NCBI GenBank assembly: GCA_022885665.1
Contig: JAGQDJ010000260.1
Coordinates: forward strand, 1,178,001 to 1,242,000
DNA from: Triops longicaudatus
Taxonomy: Eukaryota; Arthropoda; Branchiopoda; Notostraca; Triopsidae
Direction: 5' to 3'
DNA: 64,000 nt
Below the pieces are notes generated by a model that was not told the origin of the DNA, made no database searches, and worked only from the letters and a program-made list of their open reading frames with translations. Of this stretch, positions 34,901 to 47,166 are shown piece by piece; positions within the stretch are counted from its first letter, which is position 1; every line of letters starts with the position of its first letter. A program made the position numbers and the translations under genes.

Positions 34901-37900
34901 TTTTTTTGAGTGTCAGGCTTTTTTCTTTACGTAGATACATTTTAAAGAAAAATCTATAAAGATCCAAGCATATTTTTAGTTTATTTTTTAGTCAAGTAGT
35001 GTTAAATAAGAGACAAAAATCGTAATTTCAATTACTTATTGGACTAACTTTTTTCAAGGTTGAAGCTCTCCGGTTGAGTAAGGACATTATTGAGACGATT
35101 TCCAAAGTGGAAGCGCATTTTGACTCAGGCACTTTCGCCGATGTCGAAGGTTTTGATGTCAGTGCTTTGCAAGCGAGGTGTACGGAAACGCTGCGTCAGT
35201 GCTACAAACTTGGGTTTGAGGTAAATATGGTTTGTAAAATAATATGTTTTTTGTCCTATCAGTAGGTTAACCTGTCGGGATGTCGTAACCTTTTTCTTGA
35301 TTCAACTTATTTTGAGAATATTTTTCTTCCGTAATGGACTCCATGACTCCTGCGATTTTTTTTATCTATCTCAAATAGTCATGTAGATCTTACGTTGGCA
35401 CAGTTTTATTGTCTTTCATTTGTGTAAAAAGGTATTTGTTAAAATTTTTTCCCCGTTTAAAGGCTACAGACGAATTTTGGAAGTTGTTCTGTGCAAACTG
35501 CTGGTAACCGCGTAATGTTTTACTTCTAGTACCACAAGGAAATTCTGCGATTAGTAACAGGACCAGGTCGTACCGAGCTGGCGCGCAGTGTTGTCGATTT
35601 TGCCAAACAGTGGATGCGTTTTGCCACGCAGCGGTCTGATAGAGGGCGTGGTTTACGGCCACGTTGGGCTGCACAGGGATTGGATTTCCTTATCACTGCA
35701 TGCGAACCCCAGAACACTCGCCACTTGAGCCAGCAGGAATTTCAGGTTGAGATTTTTTAAAAACGCTCTTTTAGCCTTTTTTAGAACTTTCAAAATACAA
35801 CGTATTATCGATAGGCGTTCAAAGAATCCATCAATGCCTGCATATCACACGTTATCGGTACAGCGGAACGTGCGCCCCCTAGTGTTTCAGTCAATCCACC
35901 GAGCTCACCCGTGGGTGACACTCTTCCCAATTCCCGTTCAAGTTCACCTGCTTCTTTAAAAAGATCGCATCGCCCTTCAGGTATTAAGATCGTGAGTTCT
36001 TTTTTGTTTCGTGGAACACGTAATAGTATTAATTCGAACTTTACGATAGGAAGTGGCTATGCATCAGATTCGACACCACTTCAAAGCCCGATTTTTGGGT
36101 AAGATCGTAAAAATTACCTTAGTAACGTGAAGATACAATTGCCTTTTCTTGTAGGAGAAAACCGTCAGCGTCATCCTTGCAAGATGCTATTGCTGGTGTT
36201 ACACTTAATTATCTTCCCCGGACATACTGTAAGTTAGAGAGATATTGCGACAGTATTCGATGCTCTGGAGAAATTTCTCATCTTTTGTTTCGGAACTGTA
36301 GCCTTTGAAAGGAGTATTTCATGGTCAGAGCGCGTGAAACTAGCCGTAAACCGCCTCGAACACAAACGGCAAGCTAAACTGCACGACATGGGTTTATTGG
36401 GCCAAGAAACTCACCGTGCTCCGGAAGTGCGCCGTCACATTCGTTCTCGGAGTGTTACGTTTTCATGGCAACGAGGAGTCAAAATTGGTAAGTTCTAACA
36501 AGCTCAATAGTTGTCCAACGTATATGTCTATATTGTGCACGCATACACGTTTTCAGAGTCAAAAGAAAGCATTCAAGCTAGGAAAATCAGCTAGGTAAAT
36601 AGTATTAAACAGGCTAAGGTATCTAATGCCAGAAATTGCGACTGTTTGGACAAAAGGTAGCCTACTCGTCTTCAGTCTTTCTTAGTTCTTTCTTTTTGTT
36701 CCGATCCTTGCCTGGTTTTTCTTTGTTGTTGAGGTTGGCTGTGGTACTGTTGGTTGGGCGTGTCATAGGGGGCTTGAAACTTGCATTTGCCACAGGTCTG
36801 ATAAGCATTCGCGACTTCATGAGGGAATAGGATGGTCCGTGGTAGTCGTACCAATACATGCCCTTGTACTCGTATGCTGCTGGCACATTACCGTTCAAGT
36901 ACTGCCCGTTCAAGTTACTGAAAGAGGGAATCAGAATCGTTAATGCTCGTAGTTGTTAATTTGTATGTTGCGAACGCTGAAAAGGTCATGGTAACGATAA
37001 ACAGGAGTTTTGGCAGAGGATTATTATTAAATTCTTAGTTATAATAAAATATGAACAATGTATGTTTCGAAAATAGTAATGCATAATAATAAATAAATAA
37101 TAAATACAAATTTATTGAAATTTGTGAATATGTTGTGGCTATATTAGCGTAATAGTATTTAGAAAAGAATTTGCAAAGGATTTTAGGCCTTTTTTACCTC
37201 GTATCACAGCCGCGGTACCACCAACCGCCTGTGTGATCTCGTGCACAGTTGCCGTCGGGCCAGTCGTCTTGATCAGCATCTGCCGTCGAGAATTTCATCG
37301 ACGCATGATAGGACAGCGAATCGCCTGCATCACCTTCGTAGGCGCCTAACAATCTCAAGTCATAGCCGTCGGTTTCAGAACCTACTGCAAATGCTTCGTA
37401 TGCGGCTGTTGCAGTATTCAGGTCGAAATCCGTCACCTCGATGAGCAGTTCGTTGACCTTTTTTCAATGTATCATATAGCGCGTATTTATATATATATTT
37501 AGCGTATCAGCTTCTTACGGCTTGATTAGTGAGCATGTAGATTTTCTCTAATCCCAGCCAAAATTCGGTAGCAAGATTCCCAAATCCGTTCTTGTAATCG
37601 TCCCATTCTCGTAAAAAGTTCACGGAGCCTTCGAAACGATTTTGAATCATCTGAAAGAATCACAGTTAGTTTGCTGTGACCGCACGTAGTCAGAAAGGGG
37701 TTTCGTTTCTAGTTACCGTCCAACCTCCTCCTTGGGTTTCCATGTCACAGTACACGAAAAAGGGCCTATCGGAAAAGATAGGCTGAATACGTTGAACGCC
37801 CGAGAGTTTGGCACCTCGGTTCATAGCTTCTTTGCAATCGCGAGGCAAGCTTGGAGCTTCTAAGCTGTAATGATTAAAACGTAAGTTACAAGCTTTGGCG

Positions 37901-40900
37901 GACAACATACTTTGCGCATTAGGTCCTGCATTAGGGCCCTGGTTTAAATAAATCGGTAAAGATCTCCAGTTATTGGCCGGGCTTTGGGCTGCGCTTTTGA
38001 GTTCTGTGACGCTTTTCCTCAAGTCCAGCTTAGTACTGCATTCAGATGACTTCAATCCTATACTCCTAATAGAATGAAAACTATTACGACCCAGTTTGAA
38101 AATGGCATTTAGGATAAAAAAGGATTACATACATGGTCGCGTCGGCTAAGGTTGTTACATTGTTTTTTACTGTTGTTAATTCATCTTTGATATTGCTGGC
38201 TATGGATCGGACGTTGTTGAGACCAGCAAGGATGACCTGCATTTTGTTGCTCGAACTTTCGGGTTCGAAATTTTCTAAAAATATAATATAATAATAATTA
38301 TTATTATTAAAAAAGAAATAGGTCCCAAGTAGGTCAAAGAATAATTTAGGACAAGAATCGTACCTCGAGTTGTAGTTGTTGAAGGCAAGTTAACGATCAG
38401 GAGTTTGAGTTCCGTGGTAGCCGCTCGAGTGGCTGTAGTTTCCTCGCGGACAACGTCCATCAAGGTTTCCATCCGACTCAGTTCTGTTTCGACATTAGCC
38501 AGCTTTCTTTGAAGTTCTGTACCCCCCGTTCTCAAGCTTTCGGACTTTTCTTGCACTTGAACTTCGAGGCGGGTTATTCTTTCGGTGGTTTCCAGAGACA
38601 GTTGTTAGAAAATACAAATCGAAGATATGTTGCGTTCATTTTACCTGTAGTCAAAGCTTTCGAGCTTCCGTAAGAGCTGTTGCTCGATGTTCTCCATGGA
38701 AGTCAGGCGATCTTGGATCCGCTGCAGGCTGTTCATGAGCCGGCCTCCTGAAACGTTCGATTCCTCCGCAACGTTGCTGTTGCCAACGGAGCCATGTTGG
38801 TTACCCTGGCTTTCCTAATGGCTCAGATTGTAGCATTGTACACTATAGCTTGACATTGACGACACTAGAATTACCGCATGAGTGATAGTAATTTTAGGCC
38901 ATGATAGACCCGGTTCAGTTTCGATTTCCGCGAGAAACGTGGCGTTTGGTGTTCCTTAAGCGTAACACAAGAACATTTAGTGTAGCAATACACACAAGGT
39001 AATTAGCCATTTTCACACTATAATCTGTGTTTCAGTACACTGCGACAATTAGCATAGCTTACGCGTCGGCATTGAAAAGAAAAAGTAATGAAAAGGATGA
39101 GTAATAAGAGGTTGTTCTATACTTCAGATACGCACAGGTGCACACGTGTTAACTTCGTAAGTTGCAAAGTATTTTCGGAAGATTATGCTCCAATTTGAAA
39201 AGAACGGATTTGGGAGGTTTGGTTAGGAAAGGCGGACTTAAAACGAAGGAAAAAATGGTCTACCTTTCGCACGAGGTTTGATCAAGCTGGCAGGTTGTTC
39301 ACTGGGCAGATTCCATACTAAAAGAGGATTTAGCAATAAACAAAACAACGAAAGTACCGTCACCCGAAGCAGCCACATCAAAGCCATGGCTTGGCTTTAT
39401 GTAGCGAAGGTTTCGTTAGTTCGCATAACACTCCCTTGCGGAGCTAGCTTGCGACAAACGGGGGTACAACGCACAGCTGTAAGGACAGTAGTTGCTGGTT
39501 CACAGAGAAAATGCTCACATTCCGCTCAGACCAAAGGTTATCGCTCATCTTAACTAAGGACGCAGCGACCGCTGAGAGAGTATCCTTCTGTCGTCTCCCT
39601 TTTCATAAACTATATTTCACCATATGGTATTACATTTTACAGGAAAGCTCATAACACACGCGCTTGTTTCTACCAGCGCTGTAGTGTTCTTTAGTCTCTT
39701 TGCACATAAATTTGTACGTTGTCCAGAGAGGTTTTCATCTCGTAATTAGAATCTGTTAGAGGCATGCTGCTCGACTTGACATCGCTATTCGCAGGATATT
39801 CGATTGAGACCATCTGTTAAGGATATCAAAAAGATTAAATGCGAAAGCCGTTTATGTTTCTTTTTTTTACCTTAATTTTCAACGCATACCACGGGATTGT
39901 ACTGAGTAGGGGACTGATTGCTTCAGGTTTATCGAATTTAAGACTGAGATAGTCGACCGTGGTGTGTTCCAAAGCCAGTAATACTGAAAATAAAGGAAAA
40001 CATTGCACGCCGGGGGGAGTAAGGTGGTCGATATTAACATGAGGTTTGCCCATGTCACCACCGTGATTGTGACCACCGTCTCTTTTTACTCGTGTAGGAG
40101 CTTCGGTTGTCGCGGCGTGATGGTGATGCTGAAAGTAGGAAACACAATTCTAGATCTCTTGGCCAAAATGAAACTCAAAATTGTCGTATTCTTCCTTACC
40201 ACCATCGGGTACTTGTGTAGGCTTAAACACGCCGGCACAATGTACGCATTTCGGTTGGCTCGCACGATTTCTTGGACTAGGTCGGGATTGTGTTCGACTA
40301 TAATCCCTTTCCAGTTATAAGCCTCCAGTTCCCGAGTCGGTGACGTTGCGTTCTCACCGGCATAAGGATATTCCACGTAAAATCCGTCCAGCTAAAATCC
40401 ATTACGTGGTTAAGTAAATATTGCTAACTCAGTGTGGAATATGTTCCTGTCATTTAAAGCTAAGGAGGTACTGAAATGTTTATGGGGGTAAATGAACTTG
40501 TGCCTTAAATAATAACCATATCTCAACAAAGACACACGTCCTGTCGCGACGCGAGGAACATAGTTTATTATATGTACGAGCAATTTCAACAGATAATAAA
40601 TGTACAGTCGGATTTTCAGTGCGTTATTCTTTCTAGTACAAAATTTGCTTAATTAAGAAAGTAAACAGCTTGTAAGGGAATAGTTTATTATTTCAAGATA
40701 AGATGTAGTTTTAGTCGTAAAATCTATTTATTAGATGTATATTTTTGTTTTAAGTAAACGTAAATGTTCTCTGTAACATTCCAATAGAGTAATGCTCTTT
40801 TCACTCGCTTTGAGAAATATAGATTGTTAATAACTTGCGAAGTGTAATTAAGCAATATTTCTTTTGTTCAAGTCTGAAAATGAATAATTTATTAGACTAT

Positions 40901-42888
40901 GAATTGCGCCTACCTTATTGTCCAGGAAGGAAAGAACCTTTTGCGTGATAGGATTAACAATAGCCTTGGAAGTGTCCAGTTTACTCGCGTCGGCTTTTGG
41001 GAGTATCACGTACTTCTTCCGAATGATATCCAGAATGCAGTCACTTGTCTGAAACACTTTTCCGTTGTTCACGTAATCTAGTAAATAGCGAATTATGAAT
41101 TATGAAACCTGCCACTTTTTTTTACCAAGTCGTAATTTTTCAAGCTTTCTCATTGTGAGTCTTCAATTTTATTATACGTATCGGTATACTGAAGAATCAA
41201 GATAACTTCGGCACGTTGATTCTTACCTAATGTGCATTCCCGGGTCCATCCTCCAATCATTCCCCATAGTACGTAAACGCCTAACAGCATGCAGGAAATT
41301 ATCGCAAATATCTGCAGTGCCTGTCGGTGTCTGCCACATCTCCACATTGTTGTAATCCGGTAGCTAAAAGTTTGTCAACGCAATGAACAGAACTGTCAAC
41401 GTGACAGTACAACTTCACTTTGAGAACGTTTCTGTAGTTCGAGACCGGCTAAAAAGGGATAGTAAAGTACAACCCTAGCTTTCCTGACCAAAGCCACCCG
41501 GTTAACTACAAAGCGAACACCTGTTGGATAATTTAGACCTGTGGGGGGAAAAAGGATAAATGAATTGTGTACAAGTGTTTTTAAGTGAAGCTTTTGTCAC
41601 GATTTTCAATAGGACACGTGCACCTAGAGTTTTTTTTTCGTTAATAACGATTTTTATTCCATCTCTTTTACAGGGCAAGGCAGATTCGGCAAAGTTTATG
41701 TGGCCATCAACAATAAAACGGGTGAGCTGATGGCGATGAAAGAGGTGTCGTTGCTTCCTAATGATTACCGAGCAATACGGAGCGTCGCAGATGAGCTGCG
41801 AATTTTTGAAGGAATCCACCATAAGCACTTAGTGCGACATTATGGCGTGGAAGTGCACCGCGTAAGTGCATTTGACCTTATTTGTACAAGTTGGGGTTGG
41901 GAGTGTCGCAAGACAATTAATAATGTCATTTTTCTTGCAGGAAGAAATGCTCATTTTTATGGAGTATTGCGCAGAAGGTACTTTAGAATACCTGGTTTCG
42001 TCTACCGAAGCGGGCTTACCGGAAGAATTGATACGGCGTTACACGAGGCAGCTCTTGGAAGCTGTAGATGTTTTACATGAAAATGGCATTGTCCACCGTG
42101 ACATTAAAAGTGCGTTGTCGTTAAATCAGCACAATTCCTTTACGTACTCTTCCTAAATATGTGCTTTTTTAATTTTTATGCAAAAAATAGGTGCGAATAT
42201 TTTCTTAACCGATGAGGGAAATTCGCTCAAATTAGGTGACTTTGGCTGTGCAGTGAAGATCAAGACACACACAACAATGGTGGGAGAGCTGCAAGGCTTG
42301 GTGGGAACGCAAGGTAAGTTATCTTCCGGGACTTTTGGTCGAAATTCATATCTGACAGTTTAGTCGATTAGTTCCTAAGATGTATATGTGTTGTGTATTA
42401 TTGCCGCGTGTTCGTGGTCTATACAACTATGTTTTAACCCTAATAATCTTGTTTTTCGTAGCTTACATGGCACCAGAAGTCTTTACAAAGACCATGAGTG
42501 AAGGACATGGGCGTGCTGCAGACATTTGGTCTTTAGCTTGTGTTGTAGTTGAAATGGCGTCAGGCAAGGTAAAATATTCAAAACTTTATCGCGTAAGTTA
42601 CATAATAACGGCATATTATCCTCTTTAAAGCGCCCGTGGCATGAATTCGAGTCCAATTATGCCATTATGTTCCGTGTTGGCATGGGCCAGTCACCATCAG
42701 TTCCTGCTAATTTGTCATCCGAGGGCCATGATTTTCTGTCGCACTGTTTTCAACACGACCCCAGGCTTCGCGATACTGCGAATATGTTGTTAGCTCACGC
42801 CTTTGTCAAAGTAAGGTCTCCATAGTGACCATACAACTTTTACAACTATTTACTAATTTTACAGGTTTATGACGAGCCGAACAAATAG
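28936..42888 (+). CDS. MAP3K4: MAP kinase kinase kinase 4 (MEKK4 family)
   Basis: Stress-pathway MAP3K that activates MKK3/4/6-type kinases (Drosophila Mekk1 family). Twenty-two exons: 28936-29123, 29259-29529, 30455-31039, 31526-31775, 31891-32437, 32637-32754, 32816-33241, 33413-33561, 33777-33893, 33953-34616, 35059-35220, 35530-35745, 35815-35980, 36050-36098, 36155-36228, 36302-36487, 41674-41861, 41941-42109, 42191-42313, 42462-42568, 42631-42810 and 42865-42888. They give 1652 residues, against about 1608 in human. The N-terminal regulatory part includes ELRDLLWLEIQAWRAGRT and the conserved LSIRQLIQEF region. The kinase domain starts near residue 1387, with Gly loop KIGQGRFGKV, Lys about 1412, HRDIKSANIF (1504), DFG (1525) and APE (1553), so all catalytic residues are present. 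The donor at 35981 was preferred over GTGAGT at 35992 because it keeps a Ser/Pro-rich frame. Intron 16 (5.2 kb) contains two antisense genes. A possible ATTAAA signal is at 43250. Confidence 0.95.
36662..39387 (-). CDS. Fibrinogen-related secreted lectin (FReD protein), nested in MAP3K4 intron
   Basis: Secreted fibrinogen-C-domain protein of the techylectin/ficolin/angiopoietin-like type; in invertebrates these often bind acetylated sugars and take part in immunity. Nine exons on the minus strand: 39264-39387, 38875-38954, 38645-38814, 38364-38578, 38133-38274, 37717-38065, 37519-37650, 37198-37457 and 36662-36917, giving 575 residues. Signal peptide MALMWLLRVTVLSLFCLLL. A coiled-coil region follows (about 90-185, RLMNSLQRIQDRLTSMENIE). 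The fibrinogen domain (about 318-535) opens LPRDCKEAMNRGAKLSG and contains FVYCDMETQGGGW and the calcium site ADADQDDW. It closes with NCARDHTGGWWYRGCD, SNLNGQY and SRMLIRP. A roughly 40-residue Lys/Glu-rich tail after it is unusual. The acceptor of exon 4 (CCGAAAG) is weak but restores the coiled-coil frame. The whole gene lies inside MAP3K4 intron 16. Confidence 0.92.
39691..41347 (-). CDS. Star-like type II membrane protein with FkbM-type domain, nested in MAP3K4 intron
   Basis: Belongs to the arthropod Star-like family: a short cytoplasmic N terminus, one membrane span and a lumenal FkbM-methyltransferase-like fold. Drosophila Star escorts EGFR ligands, but most paralogues are uncharacterised. 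Five exons: 41227-41347, 40914-41077, 40200-40391, 39871-40128 and 39691-39813, giving 285 residues. The membrane segment is about residues 12-34 (LQIFAIISCMLLGVYVLWG). Family motifs are LDGFYVEYPYAGENATSPT, WKGIIVEHNPDL, ANRNAYIVPACLS and GVQCFPLFSVLLALEHTTVDY. The position that in FkbM proteins usually reads D-V-E-G-x-E is LKFDKPEAI here, so methyltransferase activity is doubtful. A His-rich insertion (HHHH near 160, HNHGG near 175) interrupts the domain. It is nested in MAP3K4 intron 16, tail-to-head after the fibrinogen-related gene. Confidence 0.85.
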
Positions 42889-43285
42889 TTATCGAAGAAT
42901 CGGCGTTTTCTTTTTGTTTCGTTGGTGTTTTGTCCGGGTGTGGTGCCTTCAATCTTGGTAGATCTCGCAAGCGTTTGGTTTTGGTCGTTGGACCGTTGAT
43001 TAGTTTCGGACTAAGTTGTTTCTTGTGATAACACCCATATTTTAGTCAGTTGTATTTTTTGACTGTTCCTAACAGTTTGTTTGGTTATTTTTCTGTTCAT
43101 TTGTCTTTCAAAGAAGGTCAGTTTGTTGACGAGAACATATCTTGTGTTTTTCTCGAAGGAGTATCACGAAGGTTACTTAAAAATATTGTATAAACCTGCT
43201 GTTCTTCCAAAGTGTAATGTATTCTCAGAAAGTTTTTTCCCAAGCAGTCATTAAAAGCAAACCCTCTAGAGATTCCCACGACATG
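42889..43285. other. Convergent 3' ends of MAP3K4 and PPOX
   Basis: About 400 bp containing both 3' UTRs. The plus-strand hexamer ATTAAA at 43250-43255 may end MAP3K4 transcripts. No other gene seen. Confidence 0.5.
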
Positions 43286-44895
43286 TTATTTTTTGTCATA
43301 CATGTGTTCGACAGCTTTCATTGCGTAATGAATGCAATCGTTTACGGAGGGACCGTCATAGGACGCTCCTGCAAGATGAAGGTTTAGACCATGATTGGCG
43401 ATGTACTGGCGGCTTTGTTTCACTCGCTCCAGATGTCCGATGACGTACTGAGGAATGCAGTTTTCAAGTATGGATACTTGCGTTCGCACAGGCGAATCAT
43501 GAATGCCCAGCACAGATTCCGTCTACAGAAAGACGAACGGTTTCAAGTTATGGGAATTAGAATCCTCGGCAATTACCTGTTGTAAAGCAGTTTGAAGAAG
43601 TTGCTCAGGTTTTGGATTGGATCCAAAGAGCTCCGGAAACCACTTGCCTCCCATCATGACCGTGAGGATAGTTTTATTATCTTGAGGGAAACTGCAGGAG
43701 TCGTAAACAATGCCCAGCACAGGTAATTTTTGGCTGGATGGGACTAAAAAGCCGAAAGCGTCTTCATGCAATCTCTGACCGTCCCATTCCAGGTTTACTA
43801 GCCCTACTGTCACTGCTGGAATAGAGCCCAGGTTTTTTGCTAAAATGGGGTGTTCCTGTGCCAGCAAACTTGCTAACTTGGCAGCCGGTATGGTGCTTAC
43901 GATGTGGGAAGCCATTATTTCTTGGTTTCCTACCCTTATCACGGCTTCCTGTCCGCCGTGCCTTAATTTCAAGCCAGTACACGACGATTCCGTGTACAGC
44001 TCCACGCCTTCTGCGGAAAGTTTGTGGGCTAACGCGTCTGGTAGGGTTTGGAGACCACCCTGCAGGCTCCAGACTGACCAGCGCTGACTTTTTGCCTCTT
44101 TCGCTAACGCACTTTCTTGAGGACTGGCTTTGGTCTAAAGTTTGGAATATTGAAAATAAGTAAAAACTTACATATAGTGTTGGAAAAAATTGAATAAATT
44201 CGATATACTTTAGCTTTAAGGGCCTGGCGGACTAAACCCCACGTAATGCTTCCATGATTTTGTTCCGCCTCTTTAAGACTTCTCAGAAGGAAATTGACGC
44301 TAATTTGGCGAGCGTCGCCGGCACAAACACCTCGAACTAAAGGGTCGATTGCAAATTCCGCCAAATCTTTGCCTAAACGACGTTCCGTGAAGGAATACAT
44401 GCTTTCATCTGCGTCAGGACTTCGTTTAGCCAAAAGGTCTTGAGCTAGAGCTGAAATCAACGGAGCCTTAAAGGGCGGAACTGTTTGGAAAACGGCTTTC
44501 ATATCGGTAGGCAAGCGGTGCAGCTTCCCATCTACATATATTAGACGGTTCTTTGTCGTGGGATGGCCGTATTTGATGCTTAACACCTAATGACGCTTTT
44601 ATATGAATAGCGTTTACGCAAAATAGATGCAATGTATGGTGTGTACTTGGTCTTCTAAGCCAAGGCTTTCGACTAAGCCAAGAGTTGTAGCTCCGGATTC
44701 ACCTACAGGTCTGATCGTTCGGGGTCCACATTCGTATACTATGCCATCGGAATGGCGTGTACTGTGAACCCAGCCTCCTAGACGATTCGAGGCTTCTAAT
44801 ACAAGGATTCTAGAGGGGACTGGTGACATTTTTGTGAGCTTATAAGCGGCGGCTAAACCGCTAATCCCGCCTCCCAATACAGCGACGGTCCTCAT
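43286..44895 (-). CDS. PPOX: Protoporphyrinogen oxidase
   Basis: FAD-dependent enzyme that oxidises protoporphyrinogen IX to protoporphyrin IX, the penultimate step of haem synthesis, on the inner mitochondrial membrane. Four exons on the minus strand: 44647-44895, 44209-44586, 43577-44134 and 43286-43522, giving 473 residues (human 477). I chose MRTVAVLGGG as start because it places the dinucleotide-binding motif GGGISGLAAAYKL at residues 8-20, as in homologues; an in-frame Met six codons upstream (44913) is also possible. Further family features are LEASNRLGGWVHS, ECGPRTIRPVGE, DPLVRGVCAGDARQISV and QSRQYIANHGLNLHLAGASYDG with VNDCIHYA at the C terminus. The last region is the second part of the FAD site. 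All junctions are GT-AG in phase 0. The gene converges with MAP3K4. Confidence 0.96.
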
Positions 44896-47162
44896 TTTAT
44901 TCCTTTCGAGCAAATGTGCAAATTAAAAACTTGTTTATTATCTAAATTATGTTACATTTTTAGCAAGGTTTGCGCAGGCCTTCACGTTTGAAGCCAAATA
45001 CGAGACGTTCAAGTAGTGGTAGTCCCGAGACCCAACAGCTGTTTTACACTGGAAAGGATATTGGACGAATTGAACTCTACAACTTCGGTCAGACTTATGG
45101 AATATTGTATGAAATGTATATAAGTTTTGTAGTTACCAACTCAGCTGATATTTAAACGCCTGTATCCAAAAGACGATTGTGCATTTGCTCACGTTCCGTA
45201 CACGCTCAACTTGGTATGTTTATATTATTAGGCACGGACTATTCCACGTGAGTCGCTATTACCACACAGCTTTATTAGAATAGCACAGTAGAAGCCTATT
45301 TCACGACAAAAAACATTCAAGGCAATAACTAACACGTGTCATTAGCCACGTAACATGTAAATTGCTACGAGTAATAAAATGTAAATAATTTTTTCGACCG
45401 CACAATGTATTCAATAATAGTGATGAACAAACATCAAGACTTAAAAATAATCCTCAAATCGAATGCTGGTCGCATTCATTACAGCAATTATGTTTTTGTC
45501 CATTAAACTATAATGAACAACCTCTCCTTGCCCATTTCCTTCCTGAGATACAGCTTTCCAGAATAAAGGTAGCCGACGCTTGGAAAGATTACACAGAGAC
45601 GTTCCTTTTTTGTATAACAAAAACAGGCAAAACTTGAACCCTACTGTGCACGCCGTGAAGCAGATTCACGGGAATAAGACAATTAGGTAAAACCGAGGAA
45701 ATCAGTTCGACATGCAAGTAGAACCCCACATAGAAAAGTAGAGAAAATTGGAGCAGAAAGAGTAGCGCAGTCATGGCAATCATATATTTTGTTCGAGTAC
45801 AATAAAAAGATACACCACAATCATCCAGTAATTTTCGGAACATCAATATAAACGGCATATGAACATGTGATTTATAGAGGACGAATACTTAACACGAACC
45901 ATTCACGCATTTACTGTTCTAGTGCTGGGTATAGTCATGTAACACTGCTTGGTACAGATGGCATTTTAAGCTTGTTCGACCAGACAAAAAGTGGAATCCA
46001 ACAGTTCACATGTGGAAATCAAATGGTCATTGGTGCCGCAAGCTACTACGAAACACATAAATGTATACAGTGCATGTATCAAAGCTCTGTCAAAGCTATA
46101 CTTCGCTATTTTCATTCGAGTCTTGGACTTGGGTGTCAGCAGAGCCTTGTACGGTACAATCATAAGAGAAAGTGAGTTTCCCTCAAGTTGTACTTTTTCC
46201 ATGTCTCCCCACTTTCCATCTCGCTCGACTTGCTCATTTGCGCGTGATACACGGAGCGAAGCAGATAAAACAGCAAGCCATTTGGCCGGTTGTTTTGACA
46301 TAATAGCCCACAGCGATAGACGCACGCGCTGCAGCGGCGACAAACGGAAGTGGGTGCGCCGGCCAGGGCCTGCCATTGCGTCCTATGCTGTGGTTGTCTT
46401 CGTTTCACTTCTCCTGTGTCGGGTTCTGTCGTGCTCGTTGGGTGTAAGTTTATCGTGAGTTTCTCGACGCTTGCGACAACGTCGACGTCATGCAAATACA
46501 GTAGCCCAAGGAACGGTTCGATAATGTTACTGTTCGTAACCAGGCCTTTCCAACTCTCACCCAGGCTCACAGTCTTCTATAGTAACAGTTTTGTTGTTGC
46601 AGCTTGCACTGCATGACTTGGAACCAAGTGCGTGTCTCTGCCCGTGACATTGACGGTTAAGCGCAAAATAAGACGAGCCTTTTTCGTGCCGCTGTCGAGT
46701 ATTCTTCTCTCCTAAACCGCTAAACTCGAAAGCAGACATGTTCTGTCTTCCGCAATTTTTCTCTCTATCAGTAGTGCTCATGGCAACCAATTAAAAAAAT
46801 CTAACCCAACTCTATAGGTGGTAGTTTGCTCTACTTTTTGTGACAACTTTGTGGAACTATAAGAAAGGAAGGATCTGTGCAAGCTTTCCAATGCAAGTGG
46901 CCAACAAACAACTGGGACGCTTTACACTATGACAGCCAAATCAATGCCAAATCTAAGGGGGCGTGTCTGGACACCTATGTAGAAAAAAAAGGGCAGCATA
47001 TTTCCGCGCTGCTTTAAAATCGAGGACTTTGGGTGTGTGTTCGCTAGTTGCACATTTTTCTGTTACATCGAACGGAAAGGACAGTAACGTTACGTTATTG
47101 TGCACGGTTCAAGGAATGCTTCTGGACAAGCCGTTTTCCTGGAGCTCCTTAAGCAACTCACA
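44896..47162. other. Intergenic region between divergent PPOX and tomosyn
   Basis: Should contain both promoters and the tomosyn 5' UTR. A comparatively GC-rich block at about 46150-46750 is open in several frames on both strands (for example a 136-codon minus-strand frame starting MSLGESWKGLVTNS at 46570). It resembles a GC-rich promoter or 5' UTR more than a gene. A minus-strand 89-codon frame at 45589-45858 has a hydrophobic stretch (MIAMTALLFLLQFSLLFYVG) but no recognisable family. Confidence 0.4.
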
Positions 47163-47166
47163 ATGA
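47116..47166 (+). promoter_or_regulatory. Upstream ORF overlapping the tomosyn start codon
   Basis: A 16-codon frame (ATG 47116) ends with TGA at 47164-47166, overlapping the main ATG at 47163 as ATGA. If the exon extends upstream to include it, ribosomes would reach the main start by leaky scanning or by termination-reinitiation. Confidence 0.45.

Noticed and set aside
46160..46570. 136-codon minus-strand and 155-codon plus-strand overlapping frames
   Set aside because: Both arise from the same GC-rich block, which lowers stop-codon frequency. Neither has a recognisable motif or splice context, and a promoter or 5' UTR is more likely.
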